Part shown: positions 30,262-37,242 of the stretch, piece after piece
Layout: each line of letters begins with the position of its first letter
How positions within the stretch are numbered: position 1 is the first letter of the stretch
Origin: JAICSD01 sp035637115
GTDB taxonomy: Bacteria; Acidobacteriota; Vicinamibacteria; Vicinamibacterales; 2-12-FULL-66-21
Length of the DNA stretch: 38,014 nucleotides
Assembly: GCA_035637115.1 (NCBI GenBank)
Contig: DASPXV010000127.1
Location: 1-38,014 of the forward strand
Reading direction: 5' to 3'
Translations under genes and position numbers: made by a program
The notes under the pieces: model-generated
Told to the model about the DNA's origin: nothing
The model's input: only the letters and a program-made list of their open reading frames with translations
The model's database searches: none

Positions 30262-30985
30262 TGAGATCCGTGCGATTGTGCGCGCGCAGCTTCTCCATGA
30301 CGTGCTCCCGGTGCGACATCGCGGTCTTGACGCTGATGCCGAGAAGCGCGGCAACCTCCTTGTTGCTGTGCCCCTCGGCCACCAGCTTCAGGACCTGCTT
30401 CTCGCGGTCGGTCAGCCGCTCGTACTCATCCGCGCTGACGGCGCCGCGCGTTGGATCGTGTGACGCATCGCCGTCGCCGTCGAGCGCGCCACGCGCGATT
30501 TCCGGATCGAGCACGAGGCCGCCGCGCTGCACGGACCGCAGCTCCCACTCAGCCCGGCGGGGACCCGCGACGTCGTGCGCGTGATGGCAATCGGTGCACA
30601 CCGGAACGTCTGCGTTTCCCTGCGCCAGCGCGCGCCCGTGCACGCTTCGCGCGTACGCTGTCGCCACTCCTTCGTGGCACGCCGCGCATGTCTGTGAGAC
30701 CGCCGCGCGTGCAGCCGCTTTTTTCACGCCATGCGATCCGTGGCAGTTCACGCACAAGGGAGCGGTGCGATCGCCGCGCGCGACTGCCTGCTGATGCACG
30801 CTGTCGAGCGTCTTCTGGTAGTTGGCGAAATGGCAGCGGCGGCACTGTGGGACTTCTGCCGCCGCGGTGTGGCAGTCGACGCACGTCAGCTTCGCATGTA
30901 CGGACTGCGAAAGGGCGGTTGCGGCCGCGGACTGACCTGGCGCCGGCGCCAGCAGCATCACGGAAACGAGAGCCGCGAGGCACAT
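30218..30985 (-). CDS. Fusion of a multiheme cytochrome c with a LuxR-type DNA-binding domain
   Basis: A 255-residue ORF with two unrelated halves. Residues 1-23 are a signal peptide. Five c-type heme sites follow: CVDCH (35), CRRCH (48), CVNCH (78), CAACH (100) and CTDCH (130), typical of exported cytochrome c3-like electron carriers. From about residue 150 it reads VQRGGLVLDPEIARG, the end of a response-regulator receiver region, then a LuxR/NarL helix-turn-helix (LTDREKQVLKLVAEGHSNKEVAALLGISVKTAMSHR...) up to the stop. An exported heme domain cannot sensibly carry a cytoplasmic DNA-binding domain. The simplest reading is a deletion that joined two neighbouring genes in frame near 30535. 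The signal peptide supports the start at 30985, and no other start lies in frame before a stop upstream. Confidence 0.8.
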   Translation of the reverse strand: MCLAALVSVMLLAPAPGQSAAATALSQSVHAKLTCVDCHTAAAEVPQCRRCHFANYQKTLDSVHQQAVARGDRTAPLCVNCHGSHGVKKAAARAAVSQTCAACHEGVATAYARSVHGRALAQGNADVPVCTDCHHAHDVAGPRRAEWELRSVQRGGLVLDPEIARGALDGDGDASHDPTRGAVSADEYERLTDREKQVLKLVAEGHSNKEVAALLGISVKTAMSHREHVMEKLRAHNRTDLIRFALRHGVIRADL

Positions 30986-31144
30986 GCCCTGTGAACGAGC
31001 AACGCGATTGCCAGATCAGGTGGCTTGCAACTCCATATTCCCCAGCGGTTTACGATTGTTTCGCAATGCGCGCTGCCGGATTCCCGGTCTCTTCCGGGCG
31101 CGAACGCCGGATCCGCGGCGTCTCGTTTGCTATCGGAACGGCCG

Positions 31145-31738
31145 GTGCGCGCCCTCTTCTTTTCCTTCCTCGGCTACTTCCTCACCATCCCAGGTGTCGT
31201 CCTCATGGGTGCCCTCGATGCATCGATGGTTTTCTACATGCCGCTCGGTATCGACTTCGTGGTGATCCTCATGGCCGCGAGGAAGCCCGAATCGTTCTGG
31301 CTGTACCCATTGCTGGCCGCGATCGGTTCCGTCGTCGGCGCGGCGAGCACGTATTGGGTTGGAAAGAAGGCAGGTGAAAAAGGGCTGACGCGTTTCGTGA
31401 AGCCGAATCGGCTGGAGCACGTGAAGGCGCGCGTGAACAAAGGCAGTCAGTTTGTCGCGGCGCTCGCGCTGGTCCCGCCGCCGTTTCCGTTCACGCCGTT
31501 CGTGCTCGCGAGCGGCGCGCTCGGCATGAATCCCTGGTCGTTCTTCGGCGCGCTCGCCGTGGTACGGTTATTCCGCTTCGGCATCGAAGCCGCGCTCGCA
31601 CACGAGTACGGGACGCAAATCGTGCGCTGGATGAAGACGCCGGCGTTCCAGGCCGTCGTCGGCGTGTTCATCGTGCTCGCCGTGATCGGCACGATCGTGT
31701 CCGCGGTACTCCTCGTGCGCGGATCGCAGCGGCGCTAG
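31145..31738 (+). CDS. VTT-domain (DedA/YqaA-like) membrane protein
   Basis: A 197-residue inner-membrane protein with the VTT (SNARE-associated/DedA) layout. The first part, SFLGYFLTIPGVVLMGALDASMVFYMPLGIDFVVILM, contains the re-entrant helix region. The glycine-rich GSVVGAASTYWVGKKAGEKG, PPPFPFTPFVLASGALGM and FRFGIEAALAHEYG are family segments. Relatives move or scramble lipids (for example polyprenyl phosphate or phosphatidylethanolamine); the substrate here is unknown. A GTG at 31145 was chosen because similarity and hydrophobicity start there and a weak GGAA precedes it. The frame is open to a TTG at 31025, but those 40 residues look non-coding. The stop lies four bases from the stop of the convergent gene. 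Confidence 0.85.
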   Translation: MRALFFSFLGYFLTIPGVVLMGALDASMVFYMPLGIDFVVILMAARKPESFWLYPLLAAIGSVVGAASTYWVGKKAGEKGLTRFVKPNRLEHVKARVNKGSQFVAALALVPPPFPFTPFVLASGALGMNPWSFFGALAVVRLFRFGIEAALAHEYGTQIVRWMKTPAFQAVVGVFIVLAVIGTIVSAVLLVRGSQRR

Positions 31739-31742
31739 GACG

Positions 31743-32912
31743 CTAGATGCGGTAGCGCAGCGTCGCGGCGACGCCTCCATACGGCGCGAGCAATGACGCA
31801 TCTTCCACGAAACAGATTCGCGCGCTCGTCTGCTGCGCTTTCGTGACGAGCTCGTCAGCCAGCCGCACCGTCCCGATGTCAGCGCCCGACGGTTCGCCGG
31901 CCATCCCCGGTTCCACTGCGGGTTCAGCGATCGCCGTGTCATTCGCCATCGCCATCTGGCCGGCCCGCGTGCCGCGCAGACCTTCAATGTCTGCCAGCGA
32001 GGCGGCGATCAACAGCTCGTCGACCTGCCCATTCGTGAGCGCCAGCAGCGTGGCGTCAGGACCGACGACGCCGAGGCCGCCGGCGCGAAAGGCTCCTGCA
32101 GCCGCGTCGACTTTCTCGCGATTGGTTTTAGCGTCCGCTTCTTTCAGCGACTCGAGCGTCGCCTTCAGCACGTCCCCCTGCGCGGCGCTGGAATCGAGCG
32201 AGATCTCGTCGACGATCTTTTCCGCGAGCGGTTTCGGCAGTTGCTCGCGCAGCAGTGGGATCACCACCGGGTCGCCGGCGATCACGATCTGCTGGATCCC
32301 CTCGCGCATCACGATCTTTTCGAGCCTCTCCACGACGTCCTTGATGTGGTGCAGGTGGTAATTCTCCACGTGACGCTGGTAGCGCGCCTGCGCCCAGCCG
32401 CCCTGGGTTGCCCGGCGCGTCTTCACGCCCTGCACCGGCGTCTCATGAGCGACGCCGCCGTGCGCGACGACGAGAATTCTGGTGCGATTGGTGTCGGCGA
32501 GAACGACGGCGTAGCGCGGAAATTGCGATGCGAGGCGCGCCAGGGGGTACAGATGCGGCCGGTCGCCGACATACAGCCAGTGATCGTCCACGGGCGCGTC
32601 GAGTTGGACAGCCTCGAAGAACCCGGCAGCGTCGCACGCGAAGATTGCCACGCCGTTCGCGGATGGCCGCATGTCATTCTGGAGGTACGACGCAATACGC
32701 TCGGCGTCGCGTTCGAGCATCTCGCGCTCGGAACTGCGCGCCGGGTACGTCTGGGCTCGCGCCTTCAGTTCCTTTCTGACGAACGCCTGGAAATTGTCCC
32801 TGCCGCGTTCGTTCGGCTGGGTATTCAAGTACAGACTGATGACGGGATACGGCGACGGGTCGAAAGCCGCGAGCCGTGCGAGCTGGTCGTTTATTGAGGT
32901 CGGGAGAGTCAT
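31743..32912 (-). CDS. Bacterial release-factor-like (baeRF/Vms1-type) protein
   Basis: A 389-residue protein of the bacterial archaeo-eukaryotic release factor group. The N-terminal domain starts YPVISLYLNTQPNERGRDNFQAFVRKEL, as in these proteins. The catalytic-loop-like motif GGWAQARYQRHVENY (Gly171, Gly172, Gln175) replaces the GGQ of eRF1, as is usual in bacterial members. The C-terminal part is an eRF1 domain 3-like fold (LADELVTKAQQTSARICFVEDASLLAPYGGVAATLRYRI). A role in freeing stalled peptidyl-tRNA, perhaps under stress, is a family-level proposal and not proven. It is divergent from the FAD oxidoreductase gene with 68 bases between. Confidence 0.88.
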   Translation of the reverse strand: MTLPTSINDQLARLAAFDPSPYPVISLYLNTQPNERGRDNFQAFVRKELKARAQTYPARSSEREMLERDAERIASYLQNDMRPSANGVAIFACDAAGFFEAVQLDAPVDDHWLYVGDRPHLYPLARLASQFPRYAVVLADTNRTRILVVAHGGVAHETPVQGVKTRRATQGGWAQARYQRHVENYHLHHIKDVVERLEKIVMREGIQQIVIAGDPVVIPLLREQLPKPLAEKIVDEISLDSSAAQGDVLKATLESLKEADAKTNREKVDAAAGAFRAGGLGVVGPDATLLALTNGQVDELLIAASLADIEGLRGTRAGQMAMANDTAIAEPAVEPGMAGEPSGADIGTVRLADELVTKAQQTSARICFVEDASLLAPYGGVAATLRYRI

Positions 32913-32964
32913 AGTCCCGCTACCTACGCAAATGGCGTGCTACGGCGGGAGGAGCAGTTGAGGT

Positions 32965-32970
32965 TAGAAT
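32965..32970 (+). promoter_or_regulatory. Probable -10 box of the FAD oxidoreductase gene
   Basis: TAGAAT lies ten bases before the ATG at 32981, and the sequence between (TCAGCGGCGC) has no Shine-Dalgarno sequence. A leaderless or very short leader transcript is inferred. Confidence 0.45.
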
Positions 32971-32980
32971 TCAGCGGCGC

Positions 32981-34198
32981 ATGCGGCCCGTTTCCTATTT
33001 TTTCGATTCGTTCCCGCGGTCGAGGCGGCCCGACTATTCCCGACAGCGCGGCAAGATTCGTACGTCTGTCGCGATCGTCGGCGGCGGACTGACAGGTTGC
33101 GCCTGTGCGGCATCGTTTGCGTCTGCCGGCGTCGACGTGGTGCTGGTCGAGGCAGAGCGGATTGGCGCCGGCGCGACGGCGTCGAGTGCGGGACTCGTGC
33201 GGCAGGATCTGGACGCGTCATTCCAGGAAAGCGCGTCGCGGCATGGATTGAGGACGGCCAGGCACGTGTGGCAGGGCTTCCGCCGTGCGGCGCTGGATTT
33301 CGACGCAGCGATACGGCGGCTTGGGATTCGCGCCGATCTTGTTCCGCAGGATGTGCTGTTCCTGACGCGGGACGGCGCCGATGCCGCCCGCCGTCTGCAG
33401 CGCGAGTATCAGGCGCGGCGTGACGGTGGCGTGGAGGCATCGTGGCTTAACGCCCGTGCCGTGACTGCGGAGACGGGACTCGTCGCGGCGGGCGCCATCC
33501 GCACGAAAGGTGACGCGATCGATCCATACCGCGCCTGCGTCGGGCTTGCGTCCGCGGCGGCATCACGCGGCGCACGAATATACGAGCGGACCGGTGCCCG
33601 TCGCATCCGCGCAGGACGGAAGAACGTCCAGATCGTCACAGAATCCGGATCCATCGTCGCGGACGCAGTCGTCATCGCCACCGGCGGGCTTCCCGACGAC
33701 CTTCGCGCTCTCAGGCGCCACTTCGCACCTGCCTTGTCCTACACGGTCGTAACTGAACCGCTACCGGCCGCGGTCCGCCGCGAAACGGGGAAGCGAACGG
33801 CCGCTCTTCGCGATACCGCATCTCCGCCGCACGTGCTGCGATGGCTGAAGGACGATCGCGTACTCTTCTCCGGTGGGCAGGGGTCACTAGCGCCACCGCG
33901 GGTTCGGCAGAAAGCACTGGTCCCGCAGGTCAACGAGCTCATGTATGAGCTGACGACACTGTATCCGGCGATTTCCGGCCTCCAACCTGAGTGGGGATGG
34001 GATTTCGTCCACTATGGGTCACCAGATGGACTGCCCGTCGTCGGACCGCACCGAAATTTTCCGCGCCATCTCTTTGCGCTCGGCCACGGCCGGCATGGGG
34101 CGGCCGTCGCGTGGCTGGGTGCCCGTGTTCTATTGCGCGCCTATTTCGGCGAGCCGGCAAAAGGGGACGATCTTTACGGCTTCGGCCGAGTTTTGTAA
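32981..34198 (+). CDS. FAD-dependent oxidoreductase of the DAO family
   Basis: A 405-residue flavoprotein of the D-amino acid oxidase/glycine oxidase superfamily. The FAD-binding motif VAIVGGGLTGCACAASFASAG (Gly34-Gly39 core) starts near residue 30, after a 29-residue arginine-rich N-terminal segment. VVLVEAERIGAGATASSAGL is the ribose-binding strand and loop. The second nucleotide contact is DAVVIATGG. The C-terminal end DGLPVVGPHRNFPRHLFALGHGRHGAAVAWLGARVLL is the usual closing FAD segment. The substrate is probably a secondary amine or amino acid, but it cannot be assigned. No clear Shine-Dalgarno sequence; see the -10 box at 32965. Confidence 0.9.
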   Translation: MRPVSYFFDSFPRSRRPDYSRQRGKIRTSVAIVGGGLTGCACAASFASAGVDVVLVEAERIGAGATASSAGLVRQDLDASFQESASRHGLRTARHVWQGFRRAALDFDAAIRRLGIRADLVPQDVLFLTRDGADAARRLQREYQARRDGGVEASWLNARAVTAETGLVAAGAIRTKGDAIDPYRACVGLASAAASRGARIYERTGARRIRAGRKNVQIVTESGSIVADAVVIATGGLPDDLRALRRHFAPALSYTVVTEPLPAAVRRETGKRTAALRDTASPPHVLRWLKDDRVLFSGGQGSLAPPRVRQKALVPQVNELMYELTTLYPAISGLQPEWGWDFVHYGSPDGLPVVGPHRNFPRHLFALGHGRHGAAVAWLGARVLLRAYFGEPAKGDDLYGFGRVL

Positions 34199-34263
34199 TC
34201 GAAGATTTTTACTTCGCCGCTCGAGCCACGGTCTCACTACAATCTGCTTGAGCGGGAGGTCCC

Positions 34264-35718
34264 ATGGCTCGGCGCGAATTACTGATCGAACATCTGCTCC
34301 GGCGCATCGGGTTCGGCGCGTCGCCCGGTGAGGTCGAGTACTACGCGGATCTCGGCTATGCGACGGCGCTCGATCGGCTAATCAACTACGAATCCATTTA
34401 CGACGGCGTCGACGACGTGATCGGCAAACCCGGATACGTCGGCATGACCGTCTTCGGCGGGTTCGCACCCGCGACGAACATCTCGCATGCGCGGCAGCGC
34501 TGGGTGTTCCGCATGGTACACACCGAGCGTCCGCTGCAGGAGAAGATGGCGCTCTTCTGGCACAACCACTTTGCGACCGCCTACAGCAAGGTGTCAGGCA
34601 ATATCGGCGCGATCGACGGAACGCGTGCGATGGCCGCGAAAGCGTCCGAGACGCCGGCGCGACTGGATGGACAGCTCGAGCTGTTCCGCAAGTACGCCAC
34701 GGGAAACTTCCGCGAGCTGCTGCTGGCCGTCGCCAAGGACGTCGCGATGCTCGTGTGGCTCGACGGACGAACCAACTTCAAGCGGCTGCCGCAGGAGAAC
34801 TTCGCGCGCGAGTTGATGGAGCTCTTCACGATGGGCGTGGGGAACTACATCGAAGCGGACGTGTATGCCGGCGCGCGCGTTTTTACCGGCTGGAACCTGA
34901 CCCGCGTCGGCGGCGGCGCCTTCGACGGCTATTACCGCTTCTTCTACGACGGGCGCAACCACGAGACGTCGGCAAAGACGTTCACGTTTCCGATTTACCC
35001 CGACGGCCGCAAAACGATCCCGGCCCGTTCTGAAGCTGACGGGATCCAGGACGGCGTCGATCTGATTGACGCCGTAGTCCGGCATCCGGCGACGGGCCCG
35101 AGGCTCGCGCGCAAGTTGTACGGCTACTTCGTGAATGAAGCCGATCCGCCGGACGAGAAGCTGATTGCCGACATGGCATCGGACTTCTATCGCAGCGGCT
35201 ACGAGATCAAGCCGATGTTGATCCGCCTGTTCGTGTCGCCGCAGTTCACGAGTCGATCGAATTACTTCAAACGTTACTCGTGGCCGGCGGAGTTCGTGGT
35301 GCGCTCGATCAAGGAAACCGGCTGGACAGGGTTCTCGGTCAACGACGCGCTGAATCCGCTGATCTCGATGGGGCAGCAGCTGTTCGAGCCGCCCGACGTC
35401 GCGGGTTGGGACCTCGGGCAGCTCTGGTTCACCAGCGGCGCCATGCTCGCGCGCATGAACTTTGCGGCGCAGATCGCCTCGAACCAGAAGTTCGAGCTGC
35501 GCAATGCCGCGCGCGGCCAGGTGAACTCACCCGAGGGACTGGTCTCGTGGGCGCTCGATCGGATGACGACGGCGACGTTTCCGTCCGATTCGTATAACGC
35601 GCTGATCGACTACGCGCGCGCCGGCGGGGCGTGGACGGGGTCGGAGACCCAACTCGCGACGAAAGCCTCGGGGCTGGCGCACCTCATTGTCGGATCCGGT
35701 GAATACCAACTGGTGTGA
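34264..35718 (+). CDS. DUF1800 family protein
   Basis: A 484-residue protein of the DUF1800 family. It begins RRELLIEHLLRRIGFGASPGEVEYYADLGY and has the conserved LQEKMALFWHNHFAT, GNFRELLLAVAKDVAMLVWLDG, QENFARELMELFTMGVGNY, ARVFTGWNLTR and FEPPDVAGWDLGQLWF. There is no signal peptide in this copy. DUF1800 proteins nearly always precede a DUF1501 gene, as here, and the pair is probably linked to envelope or polymer handling, though the role is not established. A strong Shine-Dalgarno sequence (GGGAGG) precedes the ATG. A TACAAT box at 34238 could be its -10. Confidence 0.93.
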   Translation: MARRELLIEHLLRRIGFGASPGEVEYYADLGYATALDRLINYESIYDGVDDVIGKPGYVGMTVFGGFAPATNISHARQRWVFRMVHTERPLQEKMALFWHNHFATAYSKVSGNIGAIDGTRAMAAKASETPARLDGQLELFRKYATGNFRELLLAVAKDVAMLVWLDGRTNFKRLPQENFARELMELFTMGVGNYIEADVYAGARVFTGWNLTRVGGGAFDGYYRFFYDGRNHETSAKTFTFPIYPDGRKTIPARSEADGIQDGVDLIDAVVRHPATGPRLARKLYGYFVNEADPPDEKLIADMASDFYRSGYEIKPMLIRLFVSPQFTSRSNYFKRYSWPAEFVVRSIKETGWTGFSVNDALNPLISMGQQLFEPPDVAGWDLGQLWFTSGAMLARMNFAAQIASNQKFELRNAARGQVNSPEGLVSWALDRMTTATFPSDSYNALIDYARAGGAWTGSETQLATKASGLAHLIVGSGEYQLV

Positions 35719-35719
35719 T

Positions 35720-37081
35720 ATGAAGAACGAACGAGCGCAGCGAGTGAGCCACGCGGGGTGTTGCGACCCCGCGAGCGAGCGTGTAAGGGGGGCCGGCGGG
35801 GCGAAGCCCCCCGGAGTAGCTCGACGCGAATTCATCCGTGGCGGTGTGGCTGCGTTCACCTTCAGCTTCGCCGCTCCAGCGTTCCTCTCCGACCTCGCGC
35901 GCGCGCAAGGTTCGTCGCGCCGCAATCTCGTCGTCCTGTACCTGAGCGGCGGCAACGACGCGCTCAGCATGTTGATCCCGTACAACGACCCGCAGTACCA
36001 AGCGCGCCGCCCGGTGCTCGCCATCCCCGCCGCCAACGTCCTGCAGGTCGGCAGCGATCGCGCCGGCAACGCGCTCGGCCTGAATCCGCGCCTGGGCGGA
36101 CTGAAGACGATCTTCGACGCGGGCAAGCTCGCGTTCATTCAGCGTACCGGTTACGAGAACTCGAGCCGATCCCACTTCCAGGGCACCGACATCTGGTCGA
36201 CCGCGAACGTCAACAACACCCAAGGGGCGGGCTGGCTCGGGCGCTATCTTGACACGCTGCCGTCGCCGGTGGACCCGCTCGTCGGGTGGTCGACGACGCG
36301 AGACGTGCCGCACCTGCTGCTGGCGAACAAGGTCGGCGTCGCGGCGATTCCGAGCGTGGGCGCGTATGCCTTTGCGAGCCCGAACTCGAGCTCACCGGCC
36401 GAGATCCAGTACGCGCGGCAAACGGCCACGCGCATCGCGTCGCACATTCCAGTCGACATGCCGCACCTCGCGTTCGTGAACGCGACCGCGCAACAGGCGT
36501 TCGCGACGCTCGATCGCGTCTCATCGGTCGGCACTTACCGGCCGCAGGCGACGTATCCCAACAACGGCTTCGGCCAGGCGCTTCAGGCGGTGGCGGGCGC
36601 GATGGTGAACGGGATCGGCACGCGCGTGTTCTTCGTGCAGACGGGCGGCTTCGACACGCACGCGGCGCAGAACACGAACCAGGCAAACGGCGCTTACACG
36701 ACGCTGATGGCGACGCTCAACGACGGGCTGCTCGCCTTCTACAACGACCTCACGCGCCAGGGGCTGTTCAACGACACGATGGTCCTGCAGTTCTCGGAAT
36801 TCGGCCGCCGCATCAACGAGAACGCGAGCGCGGGCACGGATCACGGCGCTGCGAGTGTGATGATGGCGATGGGTGGCGCGGTTCGCGGCGGCATCTACGG
36901 GACCGCGCCGAACCTGCGCATTGCCGCTGACAACCCGACGCTCGAGAACAACGGGCAAGACGTCAGGTACGAAACAGACTTCCGCTCCATCTACTCGAAG
37001 GTGATCGACAGCTGGCTTGGCGGCAATTCGCTTGACGTGCTCGGCGCCGACTTCCGCGCCGCCGCCCCGGCGATTCTGTAG
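35720..37081 (+). CDS. DUF1501 family Tat-exported protein
   Basis: A 453-residue protein of the DUF1501 (sulfatase-like) family, translated one base after the DUF1800 stop. The Tat signal is ARREFIRGGVAAFTFSFAAPAF, with the arginine pair at residues 35-36. Conserved parts include LVVLYLSGGNDALSMLIPYND, FIQRTGYENSSRSHFQGTDIW, FFVQTGGFDTHAAQ and LQFSEFGRRINENASAGTDHGAASVMM. The 34 residues before the Tat motif (MKNERAQRVSHAGCCDPASE...) are unlike the usual DUF1501 start and are encoded by hairpin-forming DNA (35753-35810), so this looks like a repeat element captured into the gene. A GTG at 35744 is possible but lies within the same stretch. Confidence 0.92.
   Translation: MKNERAQRVSHAGCCDPASERVRGAGGAKPPGVARREFIRGGVAAFTFSFAAPAFLSDLARAQGSSRRNLVVLYLSGGNDALSMLIPYNDPQYQARRPVLAIPAANVLQVGSDRAGNALGLNPRLGGLKTIFDAGKLAFIQRTGYENSSRSHFQGTDIWSTANVNNTQGAGWLGRYLDTLPSPVDPLVGWSTTRDVPHLLLANKVGVAAIPSVGAYAFASPNSSSPAEIQYARQTATRIASHIPVDMPHLAFVNATAQQAFATLDRVSSVGTYRPQATYPNNGFGQALQAVAGAMVNGIGTRVFFVQTGGFDTHAAQNTNQANGAYTTLMATLNDGLLAFYNDLTRQGLFNDTMVLQFSEFGRRINENASAGTDHGAASVMMAMGGAVRGGIYGTAPNLRIAADNPTLENNGQDVRYETDFRSIYSKVIDSWLGGNSLDVLGADFRAAAPAIL
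35753..35810 (+). repeat. Hairpin-rich element inside the 5' end of the DUF1501 gene
   Basis: Two stable stems lie within the first 35 codons: GCGGGGT/ACCCCGC (35753-35772, 6-base loop) and GGGGC/GCCCC (35798-35810, GAA loop). The surrounding sequence has GAGCG/GAGTG-type units and runs of six G and six C. It is unlike the flanking coding sequence and resembles dispersed palindromic elements that insert in frame. No second copy was found in the window. Confidence 0.55.
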
Positions 37082-37135
37082 CTTGTCAGGGCACGGCGTC
37101 GGCGGCCCGACCGCGGCAGTTGTGCGCTGCCCGGC

Positions 37136-37232
37136 CATCCTCTGCCCGACCGCATCCGGTGTGCCCTCTGCCCGACCGCATCCGGTGTGCCCTCTGCCCG
37201 ACAGCATCCGATGTGCCTCTGCCCGACAGCGT
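37136..37232. repeat. 26-bp tandem repeat between convergent genes
   Basis: A partial unit (37136-37155) is followed by 26-base units at 37156-37181 and 37182-37207 and a 25-base unit at 37208-37232. The common core is TCTGCCCGACCGCAT or TCTGCCCGACAGCAT after CCGGTGTGCCC. The block fills most of the 160 bases between the DUF1501 stop and the epimerase stop. It has no spacers and no dyad, so it is a minisatellite and not a CRISPR array. Confidence 0.85.
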
Positions 37233-37242
37233 CAGTATCCCG

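Noticed and set aside
34200..34216. CGAAG/CTTCG hairpin with an A/T loop after the FAD oxidoreductase stop as terminator
   Set aside because: The stem has only five pairs and the T-run is in the loop, not after the stem.
37136..37232. Possible CRISPR array
   Set aside because: The units are directly adjacent without spacers, there is no dyad, and no cas genes are present.
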